DNA of 64,000 nucleotides from Adineta steineri. Taxonomy: Eukaryota; Rotifera; Eurotatoria; Adinetida; Adinetidae. Below are positions 38,526 to 49,640 of the stretch, piece after piece. The notes under the pieces were generated by a model. That model was given only the letters and a program-made list of their open reading frames with translations, had not been told where the DNA came from and made no database searches. Each line of letters starts with the position of its first letter. Position 1 is the first letter of the stretch. The stretch spans positions 1,304,977-1,368,976 of the forward strand of contig CAJNOI010000001.1 in NCBI GenBank assembly GCA_905250115.1. The letters run 5' to 3'. Both the position numbers and the translations under genes were made by a program.

Positions 38526-38535
38526 TTTATATAGG
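38526..38535 (-). promoter_or_regulatory. TATA box of the small secreted-peptide gene
   Basis: On the minus strand the sequence reads CCTATATAAAGCCG, a near-consensus TATA box, about 72-80 nt upstream of the ATG at 38454. That leaves room for a start site near 38500 and a short leader. Confidence 0.6.
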
Positions 38536-38639
38536 ATGATCGTCGATGGAGAGAGAGAGAGAGAAAAAAATATTCTATCTGGCTGTAGAGAGGGGTAAGA
38601 AATATTTTTGGCTCGCATATTTGGACGGAGAGAGAGGTT

Positions 38640-38940
38640 TTTTTAGATGTATAAGTGTATACATGCATACGCATTTTATTTTTTAGCTAGTATGCATTGA
38701 CGAAAAAAGAGGGTTTTCTATATGTATAGGTGTATACAAGTATACGTACGTTATTTTTTAGCTAGTATGCATTGACGGAAAAAGAGGTTTTTTTTTACAT
38801 GTATAGGTGGATAAATAGACATGCGCAATTTATTTCTTTAACTCGTATACAGTGACTCAAAGAGAGGGACTTTTTATATGCAACGATAGGTACATGCATA
38901 CGCATTTTATTTTTTACTTCGTATACAATGACGAGACATA
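38640..38940. repeat. ~77 bp tandem repeat upstream of the peptide gene
   Basis: At least four copies. Each has ATGTATAGGTGTATAC, then CATACGCATTTTATTTTTTA, CTAGTATGCATTGACG and a purine run AAAAGAGAGG. Copies start near 38647, 38722, 38799 and 38880. The array lies just upstream of the TATA box of the small secreted-peptide gene. Confidence 0.75.
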
Positions 38941-39680
38941 TTTCATTAAGATACGAAGAAAGAAAATGGGCAATGATGCATGACTGCACATTAAACAGAC
39001 AAACGCACATGCTTGCCTATTTTTTTGTTATTGTATATTATGATAAAAAGGTAAAAATTTATTTGCCTCGTCATGCTCGAATAAAATAAAGTTTTTGAAA
39101 CTTTAAACGTTACTAAATTCTTTAATTTATAACAAGAATAAATTAATTATAATAGTAGAAAATAAAAAGAAAGATTACTGATTATGTTTTCCATTCTTTA
39201 TGATTAAGAAATCACTTACATACATGTATGTCAGTTCTCTTTCTTAGATTTCTATGTGATACTATTGATGATCAATGATATATTTTCTTTACTAAGAAGT
39301 CTACTAGTAGGATAAGATATAATGTATTTCTTCAATCAAATGACAGATAAGAATAACAATAATCAATATATGAAAAAAAAATTTGTGAGTATATCAGAAC
39401 ATTTATTATCAATTATATGTACTCTTCTTGTAATATACCAAAATAACGATATATCTGTATCACATCACAGCAGATGGTACAAGATCATTCGATCAAAATA
39501 AAATGAAAAAGATTTTTCATTAATTATAGTCGTTGTTTCATCATTCAAATTAGATAACTTGTCAATTATATTATAAAAAAGAATAATTCGTTACAGTTCA
39601 TCAAACAAAAACAAATAACAATAACCAAAACTTTTTTTTCTTTTGGTATGTACATCAAGATAAGAATAAATAAATAAATA
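38941..39680. other. Spacer between the tandem repeat and the SLC41 pseudogene
   Basis: AT-rich DNA with no long open frame and no element ends that I can name. Confidence 0.5.
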
Positions 39681-42046
39681 TTAGGATAATAAAAAAAAGA
39701 CACAAGTTAGAAGAGCGGTACCAAGTAGATCTCCAATTGCTGCTAAATATGGAATGCATACATTATCAGGATCTCGTTCATGTCTCCATACAAATATTAC
39801 CAACCACTGAGCAATATATAGAAGAATAGCAACCTATTTACAAAAAAAGACATAAACTTGATTTATTTTTGTAAAAATAATAAAATAATTCTACTTGAAT
39901 AAGTGCTGTTATAAGATAAAGAAAGATGAAAACAATTGAAAATCGAGTTTAATCTGTTGCTAATCGTGATATAATAAAACACGTGTTGTTGATGAATTAC
40001 TTTCTGAGAAATAATTATAAAATAATCGACAATTCAACAGACAAGATCGACAGTATACTTGTTGAATAAAATATTTTGTATGAATCAGGAAAATTTTTTT
40101 GAGGCATGATATTGTGTAATATCTTGACATTCTCCTGGTTTGCCTTGTTGATGAAGTGTAGTAGATAATCGACTTGCTTGAATAGCTACTAAATTACCAC
40201 CTACACCTAAAAGATAATAACATTTATTGACAATTCTTATTTTACAACAAATAAATCTTTACCGTTTATAACAGGTTGAAGTACTGTGTTCTTTTTTTAT
40301 AGTAGAATAAGTTTTTTTTACAAATCATTCAATATACTAACCATGTACTAGTACATCTTTAACATATTGATTTCGAGAAGAGTTAATAATCCAAATTGGT
40401 GTTAAATTAAAAACAAATTGTAATCATTATAGGTATCCACGTATAATTATCTAAGTAATGTATGATTTATTTTGTAAATTTTGAATTTACAAGTACTCCT
40501 ACCAATAATTCTAAATAAAAACCCACCGATATCAGCTAAAGCATCAAGTGTTGTTAAATCATCGAGTGAAGCAGCTATTGATGTAGCAATATTATCAGGA
40601 TTGATTTTACATTTATGTGAAATGACCATAACAAAAATCATGATCCTACCTCAAGAAATAAACAATTACTTGTGTGAGAAAGAGAAGTCAGCATGATAAC
40701 GAAGAAACAGTTATAAAATATTAAATAAAGTGAATTGACGATACTATCTCTATTATCTTTTAGAATAAATTGTTTATTTAATCCTACACGCAACAAAATG
40801 TGAAATATTTCAAAAGATTGAGTACAAACCTAATGCTAATAAAGTAATTGATGCTGTTGAAACACTACTAGTACGTAAAACAAGTGCATGTCTTTAATTA
40901 AATTGTCCTTGACGTACTCATCTCATTGCAAGTGATACAAGAGCAACAAGAAAATCAACAACAATAGCTTGTAATTGCGTCAAAGCTATATTTCCAATAT
41001 TAGCCTAAAACTATATAAGTTTATACTGACTGTCTTTGAAATAAATTATAATTACATACTTGTATAGATAAACGTGATGCTAACCTCATTTCTAGATTTT
41101 CTTTTAAACCAAGTAGAGCTGGAACAAGTATATAAATTTCAGTTATTTCCTTAAATACATTTAATCCCTAAATAGAAATATTATAAAATTACAACATTTT
41201 TTGCAGTATAACAAAATCAATAGTTTTCTTTTTTTTAAACAGATCTATAAGTTAAATATATTCAGTACATAAAAACAATTTCTAATTTGAGTTTGATTGA
41301 AAGGTTAATATTATTCATTGATGATCAGACATAGACGAGTTTCTGAATTTCTATTATTTTAAAAAATACTATCGAATTTTGAAACAATTAAAATCCTGTT
41401 AGAAACACTATAAAAAACATAGAATCATAATATTAATCAATTTAATGAATAATAAATGGAAAAATTGATGATCTATATTCATTCATTGTAAAGAAGGTAT
41501 TTCAGATGAAAATTTCTAGAATTTCGATCCATCTCAATAGTAACACAAAGGTTTTCAATTCAATTGACTTCATTAATTATGTCATATTCTAATCAAATCA
41601 ATACCATGACTCGTTCAAAAACTAATCGAGTAACAACCATACCAAATCCTGCTATCATAAAAGGAATAAAAACTTGACATACTACAATATACCATTTTTC
41701 TTCGTTATGATCAAATATAGTCGATAATGTTGTTTTGTTATACCGCGAACGATTTTCTATAATACGAAAAAAAATGAAATTTTACTTTTATATCAATATT
41801 ATTTAACTTATGAACAGGAATAAATATTTCAACTCCACTATCCTTTGAACTTATATCTGAATCGGAATTATTATCATTTTCATTGACTATGTTTGATAAT
41901 CCAATTCTACTAAAATATTAAAAAGAAATATAAAGTCGAACAAAAAGTTAAATTTTTTTCGTACCATTTTCTTGAAATAAGCTGACAATAATTTGTCTTT
42001 TTAATAAAAACTATTGCTGATGTTGACTGTCAGCTTCTTCCATCAT
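39681..42046 (-). pseudogene. SLC41A: SLC41-type magnesium transporter pseudogene
   Basis: Pieces of an SLC41/MgtE-like transporter lie in order on the minus strand: KWYIVVCQVFIPFMIAGFG (about 41690), [20 protein letters not shown] (about 41130), NIGNIALTQLQAIVVDFLVA (about 40970), INPDNIATSIAASLDDLTTL (about 40580), NLTPIWIINSSRNQYV (about 40400), VGGNLVAIQASRLSTTLHQQ (about 40180), and at the end ERDPDNVCIPYLAAIGDLLG (about 39750). These are SLC41 signature segments. The copy is broken: TAG at 42011-42013 (codon 12 from the ATG at 42046), TGA at 40918-40920, TAA at 40894-40896, TGA at 40085-40087, and the segment expected between PIWII and the second GGNLVAIQ motif is missing. Splice-like borders are still visible, so this is a decayed copy of an intron-containing gene, not a retrocopy. 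Confidence 0.85.
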
Positions 42047-42262
42047 AAGTACAAAAGTAAACAAAACAACTATTGTACGTATATCTATCGATATTATATA
42101 AACAACATGACAACAAGCGCCACATGCAATTTATTTGAATAAAAGAATAATTATAGAAAAATAAATTCAAAATAAATTTATTATGTTTTTGAAAAAATAT
42201 TTTCTTAAGAATTTTTTTTCGTCGGTTAAATACTAAAATCTAATAAAATTTTCGTTATCATC

Positions 42263-42323
42263 AAGGTGTGGGTGTGGGTGCGTGAATATCAATGAACAAA
42301 CACCATACTCACACCTACCCTCA
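42263..42323. repeat. Telomere-like hairpin A
   Basis: A G-rich arm GGTGTGGGTGTGGGTG is followed after a short loop by a C-rich arm ACACCTACCCTC. The arms are partly complementary. The 3' flank CCCTCAAGATAT is shared with hairpin C. Confidence 0.6.
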
Positions 42324-42660
42324 AGATATATATTATATAATGAATTAATTTCATTGGCTAATGTTTTGTAATATAAATTTTATATTGTTTCCTAAAAACG
42401 AAGTCATAATTTATTTTAATAATTGGTTCAAACCATTCAAAAGTGCAAAATCAAGAACGATATAGGTTTTTTTACTATATCTTCTAGATTTAAAAAGTCT
42501 TGATCATTATGTTTTTCGTTCAAAAATATCGCTAGCTTTGAACTCAACATCAAGATATTCTCACGATACAATACAAAGATACTTTATGCGATGCACAGTA
42601 TAAAGTGCGATTGTATTAATAATTTGATTAAAAATAAATTCAAATTCTACTGTCATATGT

Positions 42661-42750
42661 GAGGTGTGAATGTGGGTAGGTTAAGAGATGACAGATACGA
42701 ACACCCATACTCACAACCTCAACACCCACCCACACCTCCACCCTCACGAA
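42661..42750. repeat. Telomere-like hairpin B
   Basis: A G-rich arm GAGGTGTGAATGTGGGTAGG, a ~25 bp loop, and a longer C-rich arm with CACCCATACTCACAACCTC and ACACCCACCCACACCTCC. Confidence 0.55.
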
Positions 42751-43773
42751 CGCACATATTGCAGTTTATCTAATCTAGTTGCCTATCCTACTTTTTGAAA
42801 ACTTCGATTTTTAATATAAAAAAATAAAATTTCCGATGAAAGAACACTAGAATTAGATATTTATCATTCTAATCAGACAATTCTAACTAATAATTTATTA
42901 CAACTACACTATTCATCGCTCACTCATTTATAAAAAAAAGTATTCATCTAATTATTTGAGTTACTATTTACTATTAATCATTTTTTTATGTAAATTACTC
43001 ACTACTTCATATTAATTCTCACTTAACATTTCTTTTATTATAATATGCAAAATATTTTAGTATCTCGCCTTCGATGAATTTCTAAAAACTACTCAAGACA
43101 TTTCAATGTAATTCTTTTGTGAAAATTCTTAATAAATAAAATTAATCAATGTGTTATCCAGTCATCGTCATTTATTCTCTATCAAGATATTCTTCAATTT
43201 TTATCGAAAAATCATCATAATATTAGCATGTAAAGAAATATACAAAAAGACTGGAAGAGAAGAGTCTAAAGCATAATTTTTGTAGACTTATTTGAAGTTC
43301 TAATATGTTTCATTTGTTATTCGTTTCCTATGTTCTTTTATTGAAATTTTTTTATGATGATAAAGAATCTTTGTGAATATTATTGCATGCATAATGATAA
43401 TAATTATCTTTTTTCTTATAAAACTATATGACAATCGACAGTTTATTTACACTCAGAACCAAAAACATTACATCTTTTTGTCAACCTTCGTATAGGATTA
43501 ATTTTAATCGTCTATGTTCTATTCAAAAGGTTTCAATGATCGTTCATTTTGATGATAACACTCAAGTTGCATAATCTTATCATTATTATGTTTATTTTTA
43601 TTTTTGATTCAAGATTGCCTTATTGAAATTTTAAAACTAATTTTAATTACAAAATATATCGATGTATAGATAGAGCAATATTATAATGAATGATCTAATG
43701 TATCGTTTCACTACAATATTTTGATGTTTCATTAGAATTTATTTTTCAAATAAAAAAGAGATAAAAATTATGA

Positions 43774-44230
43774 TTATATTTCAATAGAATTTAATTTAAT
43801 TTCTATGTCTTTTATATTACTCATCCATTTTCCATTTAAATTATTTTCATGTTCTTCTAATAGCCGATTAATATTATTTCCATTATTAGTTGAAATATCA
43901 TTCCATAATTGTTCAATAACAATATGAAATTCATCTAATGTTTGACTAATGATATTTTGTAATTTTTCATTTAAAACAATCATTTATTCAAGTAATTCTT
44001 TATAAACTATCATTTTATCAATATATCGACGAACATTACGATCTGGTCGAATTTGTCTGATACGTTTACGTAAATCATTAGAATTTGATAAAAGAGTATT
44101 TTCAAGATTATCGAACATTTCATCAACAAAAACATAAAGTTCATTTGATTTATCAGTATTCGATTTAAGTTTAAGAAGTAATATTTTAAAATGTTGGTAT
44201 TTTCTATTAATTAATTGTGTGATTGTATCC
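43774..44230 (-). pseudogene. Coiled-coil ORF broken by one stop
   Basis: On the minus strand a helical, charged frame runs from a splice-acceptor-like site at about 44231 (DTITQLINRKYQHFKILLLK) through LRKRIRQIRPDRNVRRYIDK to KELLE, then a TAA at 43984-43986, and goes on in the same frame with MIVLNEKLQNIISQTLDEFH to a stop at 43774. With the single stop removed it would be one coiled-coil segment of about 150 residues. No catalytic motif or known family recognised. It may instead be a short gene starting at the Met after the stop (69 residues), but the continued frame before it argues for a decayed gene. Confidence 0.45.
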
Positions 44231-44371
44231 TACGGATAAAATATTTAATCGATTATCTTTCATTTATCTATTAAAGTCTAATCTTATTCAATAAACGAAT
44301 AACATTACTAATTCACACAATCTTCAAATTTCCAATATAAAATTAGAAAATGTTTTCTTAACATTGCATAT

Positions 44372-44427
44372 GTAGGGTGTGGGTGTCAATGCTATAGGAG
44401 TAGATGGATCCACACCCACACCCTCAA
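44372..44427. repeat. Telomere-like hairpin C with a perfect 13 bp inverted repeat
   Basis: AGGGTGTGGGTGT at 44374-44386 is the exact reverse complement of ACACCCACACCCT at 44412-44424; the loop is 25 nt. The right flank CAAGATAT is shared with hairpin A. Confidence 0.75.
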
Positions 44428-45892
44428 GATATATTATCTGTTCCTAACTTGTATATATAGAAGATTCTTCTTTTTTATCTCAAAAAGTTTAAGTAATAAG
44501 AATATTTTTCTTATTGTCGATATATGTTCTACACGTATGTATATAATCTAATGAATATGGTATTGATAAGTCTTATATTAAACTTAAATTTTGTATTTTA
44601 TTTTAGCGAATAACTAGTTCTGAATAAAGTTCACTATGTTTCAACTTTTTCAAATTCAAGTTTTAGTTTGTTGCCTTCATGCCTGCAAGAATATAGATAT
44701 GGTTCTTGTAGATAGATATATAATACTAACCATATTCAATCATATTCGTATTGATTTGAATGTTTATGTTGCTTAGAAAAATATTTTTATGTTTACTGGA
44801 TTGAGTAACGATTTGCAAATTATTTTATTTATCATTCTTCAATGGCTGATTAGATATGGCTTAATTTATTTTTCGATATTTTAATAAAATGTAATAAATA
44901 AATATAATATTGTAGATTATCTAAAGTCAATTATTTATTGTACAAAGCTTGACATGAATATAATTCTTATTCACAATAAACTTATTCTTCAATTGAAATT
45001 CAGTATAAATAAATTGTACAATATGTATTTTCTTTAGTGCTAAGGAAGTTTTATTTTCTATTATCGATATATAATAAAATTAAACTAACAACTTCAAAAG
45101 CCTTCCAATTTGACTTTTGTTTTTTATTATATCATTTGTATATATATATATATGTATGTATCTTCAACTAAATGTGTTGATGATCTTTTTTTATTTGTAT
45201 TTAAAATAAATAGGCGTACAAAATTCAATAAAAGCAAGAGATACAAATGAGAAGGTAAGCGAAAACCTAAGCAGAATAAATATGATTATATGCAATATTT
45301 TTCTGTCAGATTGTATCAACCTGTTTTCCCAAAACAACGTCATATGTATACTTTTAATAGATCTATTAAAGAATATGATATCGACAAATGATGTATGTAT
45401 CGTACTCCAAAAACAAGAGCAATCGATGTCCTCCATCATCTATGTGAGTATTTACGATAAATTGGAATGTTTATCAATGAACTCATAACTATGCTTGAAT
45501 AAATAGCGAGACAGTGGTACGTTGCAATCTAGATCTTTGAATGTGAAAAACAACTATTTGAACGGCTTTTGGTATGATCAGTTTCAATACTGTTATTAAG
45601 GGCCTTCCTTCCGAGTCAAAAATCTATTCTTATTTTCAGAGTACTTAATCTTACTGAAATTTTTACTAAATATGTACCTGACCTTGAATAGTTTTCAGTA
45701 AAAAATTGAGCTCATAATATTGAGTATTACCAGAGTTATCCTAATATTAATGGCTAACAAGTAGGTGTCCATGGATCCAAGATTTTTTTCACAATTTGAA
45801 TGATATGGACCTCGGGATGATGTCAAAATGTACAAAATACTTGTCGCTATAACCAAACAGAGCCGGCTTTTTAGAAAAGGTTTTAAAAAAAA
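44428..45892. other. Repeat-island DNA without a recognised gene
   Basis: AT-rich. Short open frames overlap on both strands near 45191-45488, but none has a family motif. A TA tract lies near 45135-45165. Confidence 0.5.
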
Positions 45893-45988
45893 CCAAGGTG
45901 GGTGGGTGTGCGTGTGGGTGTGGATATTCTGTTCTACCAACACCCACATCCCCCTACCCCACACCCACACCCACACCCACCCTCACCC
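45893..45988. repeat. Telomere-like head-to-head array D
   Basis: A G-rich arm (GGTGGGTGGGTGTGCGTGTG and on to GGGTGTGG) is separated by about 15 nt from a C-rich arm with several CCCACA units in a row (about 45958-45978). The G-strand arm points right and the C-strand arm follows, the orientation expected at a fusion of two chromosome ends. At 45988 the array stops abruptly against the truncated hAT element. Confidence 0.7.
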
Positions 45989-47415
45989 GTACTCAGTACA
46001 TTTGTACTTAGTATTTTGCAACAATACTATATTTTGCTCTTATAGTGATTCTGTGTGTTAATATTTAAAAACTTCACAGTTCAGTGACAATTGTAGGAAC
46101 AACGAAAATTCAATGTAGTATCCATACAGTTATAATACAGTATAGATCTACGTTAAATAACTCGGATTATGTCGAGTAATTATCTGTGTTCATGAACAAG
46201 AAAAATAATCATAGTGAGGTTGTATAAGAAGCTTATTGGTGATATACAACAGTGTACATCCATTTCTAGAGTATTATATTAAATCGTATCATCAATAGCT
46301 TATACTCAAAATTTAATTTATTTGCACTTATAGAACGTGTTAGGTGGTATCATCATTTAGTTTCATTTCTTTCTTACGTCATATATATATATCTTCTTTC
46401 GTTCTGTTGTCACATATACATAGATCATATATAGTGTGGCTCATCAACACTTGATCCTGCTGTACAATAAGATGCGTATTTAAATGATCTAGTTCGTACA
46501 AAATTCTCGGAGTACTAGTTTCATTCTTAGCTAAATATTCTTAAAAATTTCATTGAACGAATATCTTCAGTTCAAGCAAGTTCTGCTCCTATAGAAAGAG
46601 TTTTCTCTCATGCAGGACTTATATTGTCATCGAGAAGAACAAACTTGAACGAAAATCTTTTTCGTGACTTAGTTTTTCTACGTGTGAATCAGAATTTGCT
46701 TTGAAGTTCTTATATCATACTCACATTCATTACTTATTTATGTCAGATATATTTTGGTTTACTTGCCATTTTACTTTGTGATTTTACTTGTCTTTTATTT
46801 GTTGTTTTACTATTTTTTACCTTGTTATTTCACTATTTTTTTACTTTGTTGTGTTACTGTCTGAGTCAACTCGCTATTCACTATCTAGCTATTATTTGTC
46901 AGTTATGTCTTTTTGATATTAATAAAGTTTAGCGTTTTACTATAGAAGAACATTCTGTTTTATTTATAAATGACTCTTTTAACAAAATAATATTATGCAT
47001 GGTTATTTTCTAGACATGCGTTAGAAATAAATGGACTACAAAAAACAACGTACGATTCTCTCATTTGTGTTTTGATCGTAAAGAATGATTTCATACACCA
47101 ATATTTAATTATTTACTAATATCTAGAATTTAAAAAGACCCATGAAATGTATCACTAACATATAACTTATATGAAAACATTCACAGGAGAGTTCTGTTAA
47201 ATTATACAGGATCTTATCAAGTACTAGTACGTTTGTACTTAGTACTGGTACTTCGTATGACTGTACTACAGTAAAAAGTATAAAATCCTAGTACTAAGTA
47301 TACAAGTCCAGTACATAGTGTATGTACTTGTACTACATAAATGTACTGAGTACTGCAGATTTTTAAGTAAAAAGTACGAAAATACTTAAGTATTGTACTA
47401 AGTATCTAATCACTG
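45989..47415 (+). mobile_element. hAT-family DNA transposon remnant, left end truncated
   Basis: Frame 46540-46704 encodes the C-terminal dimerisation motif of hAT transposases (ASSAPIERVFSHAGLILSS, RRTNLNENLFRDLVFLRVNQ, stop at 46702-46704). The frame upstream (46440-46540) has several stops, so the element is dead. The right end is rich in GTACTT/AAGTAC and finishes ATCTAATCACTG at 47415, fitting hAT ends (CAGTG in the other strand). The word GTACTCAGTACATTT at 45989-46003 occurs as its reverse complement at 47339-47353, so both ends share sub-terminal repeats. The right copy is followed by 62 more bp of terminal sequence that is absent on the left, where telomere-like array D begins instead. 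Confidence 0.7.
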
Positions 47416-48060
47416 AAATCATTTCTTATAAGTATCGGTACAAAAAAAGACATTTCGACTATCAGTTATAGAACGTTGCTAGAACATTCTTTTTATATTA
47501 ATAATCTGTAGCTCTATTATACATTGCTATATAAGTACAGAATACATAGGAACCTTCTTTGCATGGTATCAAAGCCATTCAAAAATAAAATAAAATATGA
47601 TTTTATTCAGAATCATATCGCTATTAATATTTAAATTGGGTTTTGTATCGAAAGATTATTATGAAACTTATTTCTACTGCAGTTCCGAAGTAAATATGTG
47701 AATTTTAAAGTGAATATCTCCACTTTTATGAGAGAGACATGATAATTCTTTAGAAATTGTTTGAATATAAATAGGAGTCGATAGTCTTTTTTATTTCAAA
47801 CTGAATTTTGAAAAACAAAGCGGTCCCACTTTCACCAAAAAGTAGAAGACCAGGAGAAAATTGAAAGCATTAACTTTCCTTACACTCAAGTGGATGGTCA
47901 ATATTTTAATATCCAAGAATGCCATCAAAACTAAAGATAACCTGTGCTCTTTTTACCGTTTCATTTTATAGATATGAACAGAAAACGACTTGCATGAACT
48001 TTCTAAATAACAATGACTACCTATGCCATCGTTATCACTACTCTCTTGGTAGTGAACTTA
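47416..48060. other. Spacer with possible LTR-retroelement debris
   Basis: AT-rich. TGGTATCAAAGCC near 47565 looks like a primer-binding site complementary to initiator tRNA, preceded by CA, but no matching LTR pair or coding region is visible. Confidence 0.3.
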
Positions 48061-48069
48061 AGCAACAAA

Positions 48070-48112
48070 GGGAACTACGGGACTGAGGAGACTAGGGGAC
48101 TAGTAGGAACTA
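48070..48112. repeat. Minisatellite, GGGACTAG type (plus orientation)
   Basis: Short degenerate units GGGACTGAGGAGACTAGGGG followed by ACTAGTAGGAACTA. They are the complement of the larger array at 48508-48715. Confidence 0.5.
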
Positions 48113-48450
48113 ACAATTTATGCACAAGTAGAATTTTATTTATGTTTACTGCATAGTCGAGCAATGTTGGGTAAATACTTCTCAGGTGTGCTGTGTGCAT
48201 CTCCTTATAGCCAGTTATCTTAAGGTTTGACATTGAAAAGAAAAAAATTCGAATAAAATGTGGATTACAAAGAGTTCTCCCATTCACAATTTTCTTCGAA
48301 ATAATTGCAAGTTTTCAGAAACCATCTAAGGTGATGTATGGATTTTACCATATCTTTTTTAATTATGAACCGTTTTGTAGTTAATTTATTCTGAGCAGTA
48401 TAAGAAATGAGATGTTATTTTTGAAAAAGAGGGAATGGTAACGCAATTAA

Positions 48451-48516
48451 GAGGAGAGGTAAGTGTGGGGACGGATGCAGAAGGAAACCACACTTACACC
48501 CTCCCCGAGTCCCTTA
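48451..48516. repeat. Telomere-like hairpin E
   Basis: GGTAAGTGTGG (48458-48468 region) faces CCACACTTACACC about 20 nt later; eight or more bases per arm pair perfectly. It directly precedes the TAGTCC minisatellite. Confidence 0.5.
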
Positions 48517-48715
48517 GTCCTCTAGTCTTTAGTCCCTTAATCCCTTGATCCTCTAGCCTTTAGTTCCTTGATCCTCTTAGTCCTCGTAGCCCTCTAGTCT
48601 TTTAGTCGCCTTAATCTCCTAGTTGTCTTAATCTCCTAGTCTGATGGTCCTCTTAGTTCTCTAGTTCCTTAGTCCTCAGTTCCTATTCCTCCTCCCTCCT
48701 CATTTCAGTGTGAAA
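48508..48715. repeat. Minisatellite of CCTTAGTCCTCTAGTC-like units
   Basis: About 200 bp of degenerate 8-16 bp units such as CCCTTAGTCCTCTAGTC, CTTTAGTCCC, TTGATCCTCTAGCC and CTCTTAGTTCTCTAGTTCC. Confidence 0.7.
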
Positions 48716-49480
48716 TCGACTTCGTTTTCTTTTTCTAAATTCAGTTTGAAATTAAATAGATCGTCATATGATAAATAGATTGGAGAGACTGCTATATTTA
48801 AATGACATTTGCATCTTCCTTCACTTTCAGATTTAATCTATTTTAGTTATAGTAGCAAAACTAGTATTTTGTCATAACACACCCAGATAATCATAAGCAT
48901 TTCTATCACTTGTTTTTATTCATATATAACTGAAATCAAATAAAAAATGGATTTGCAAAAGACTAAATAGCTCACAAGAATGATTGGAATAGTAATATAT
49001 TAGATAATAATAATTGTTTACACATGTATTTATATAGAAAACAAGAACAAAAGAGAATACATACTTTCTATCGTGAGTATAGATCAGTGTTAGACAATGC
49101 TTCACTAAATATTGTCTGTAGTTGACAGTTACATTTGAAATTATAAATGAATATGTATTGTTATTTGAGAATCAAAAGTTACAACTGATAAATAATCTGA
49201 AAATGAAATTATGTAAATAACTAGTTATATCGTAGTACTATCTAAAATATATTATATTGGTAGATGAAGAACGATAGATACACATTCATAATAATACGCA
49301 TTAAACCACAGAAAGTGGCAACATAATCTACAGTTAGTTTTTTTGATTTAGCGAATGATTTTGTACACTTGCAAAGCAAAGAATATATATCTATTAGACC
49401 ATTAATATACTTTATGGCCCACTGTATGCCGGAAATGAATTAGAAAGTAATTCAAGTTCTGACACTCTTCACCAGGGACT
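48716..49480. other. Spacer, no gene seen
   Basis: AT-rich sequence with one short meaningless open frame on the minus strand (48920-49105). Confidence 0.5.
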
Positions 49481-49640
49481 AGTAGGATAATCGGAACTAG
49501 TAGGGTCTGCTATGGATTAGCAGGGACTGACAGGTTATCAGGGATACTCGGAAACCAGGGACTACTAGGGATTAGCAGGGTGTAGATGTAGGCGTGACTG
49601 TGTGGACGTGTCGGTGAGGGTGTGAGCTTATGGGTGAATC
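49481..49640. repeat. Minisatellite of GGGACTAGTAGG-like units passing into a GT-rich stretch
   Basis: Units such as GGGACTAGTAGGATAATCGG, GGGATTAGCAGGG and GGGACTACTAGGG, then a G/T-rich part (GGGTGTAGATGTAGGCGTG, GGTGAGGGTGTGAG). This is the opposite strand sense to the array at 48508-48715. A short C-rich counterpart (TAGTTCCTACTAGACCCTAG) follows near 49702-49721. Confidence 0.6.

Larger units (their letters stand above)
42047..43773. other. Repeat-bearing intergenic DNA
   Basis: AT-rich, no gene. It includes two telomere-like hairpins (listed separately, near 42263 and 42661). Confidence 0.5.

Noticed and set aside
45191-45488. Overlapping open frames on both strands
   Set aside because: No motif, no splice context; likely chance or unrecognisable transposon debris.
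47416-48000. Copia-type LTR retrotransposon
   Set aside because: Only a primer-binding-site-like word (TGGTATCAAAGCC) and TATA-like parts are present; no LTR pair, gag or pol.
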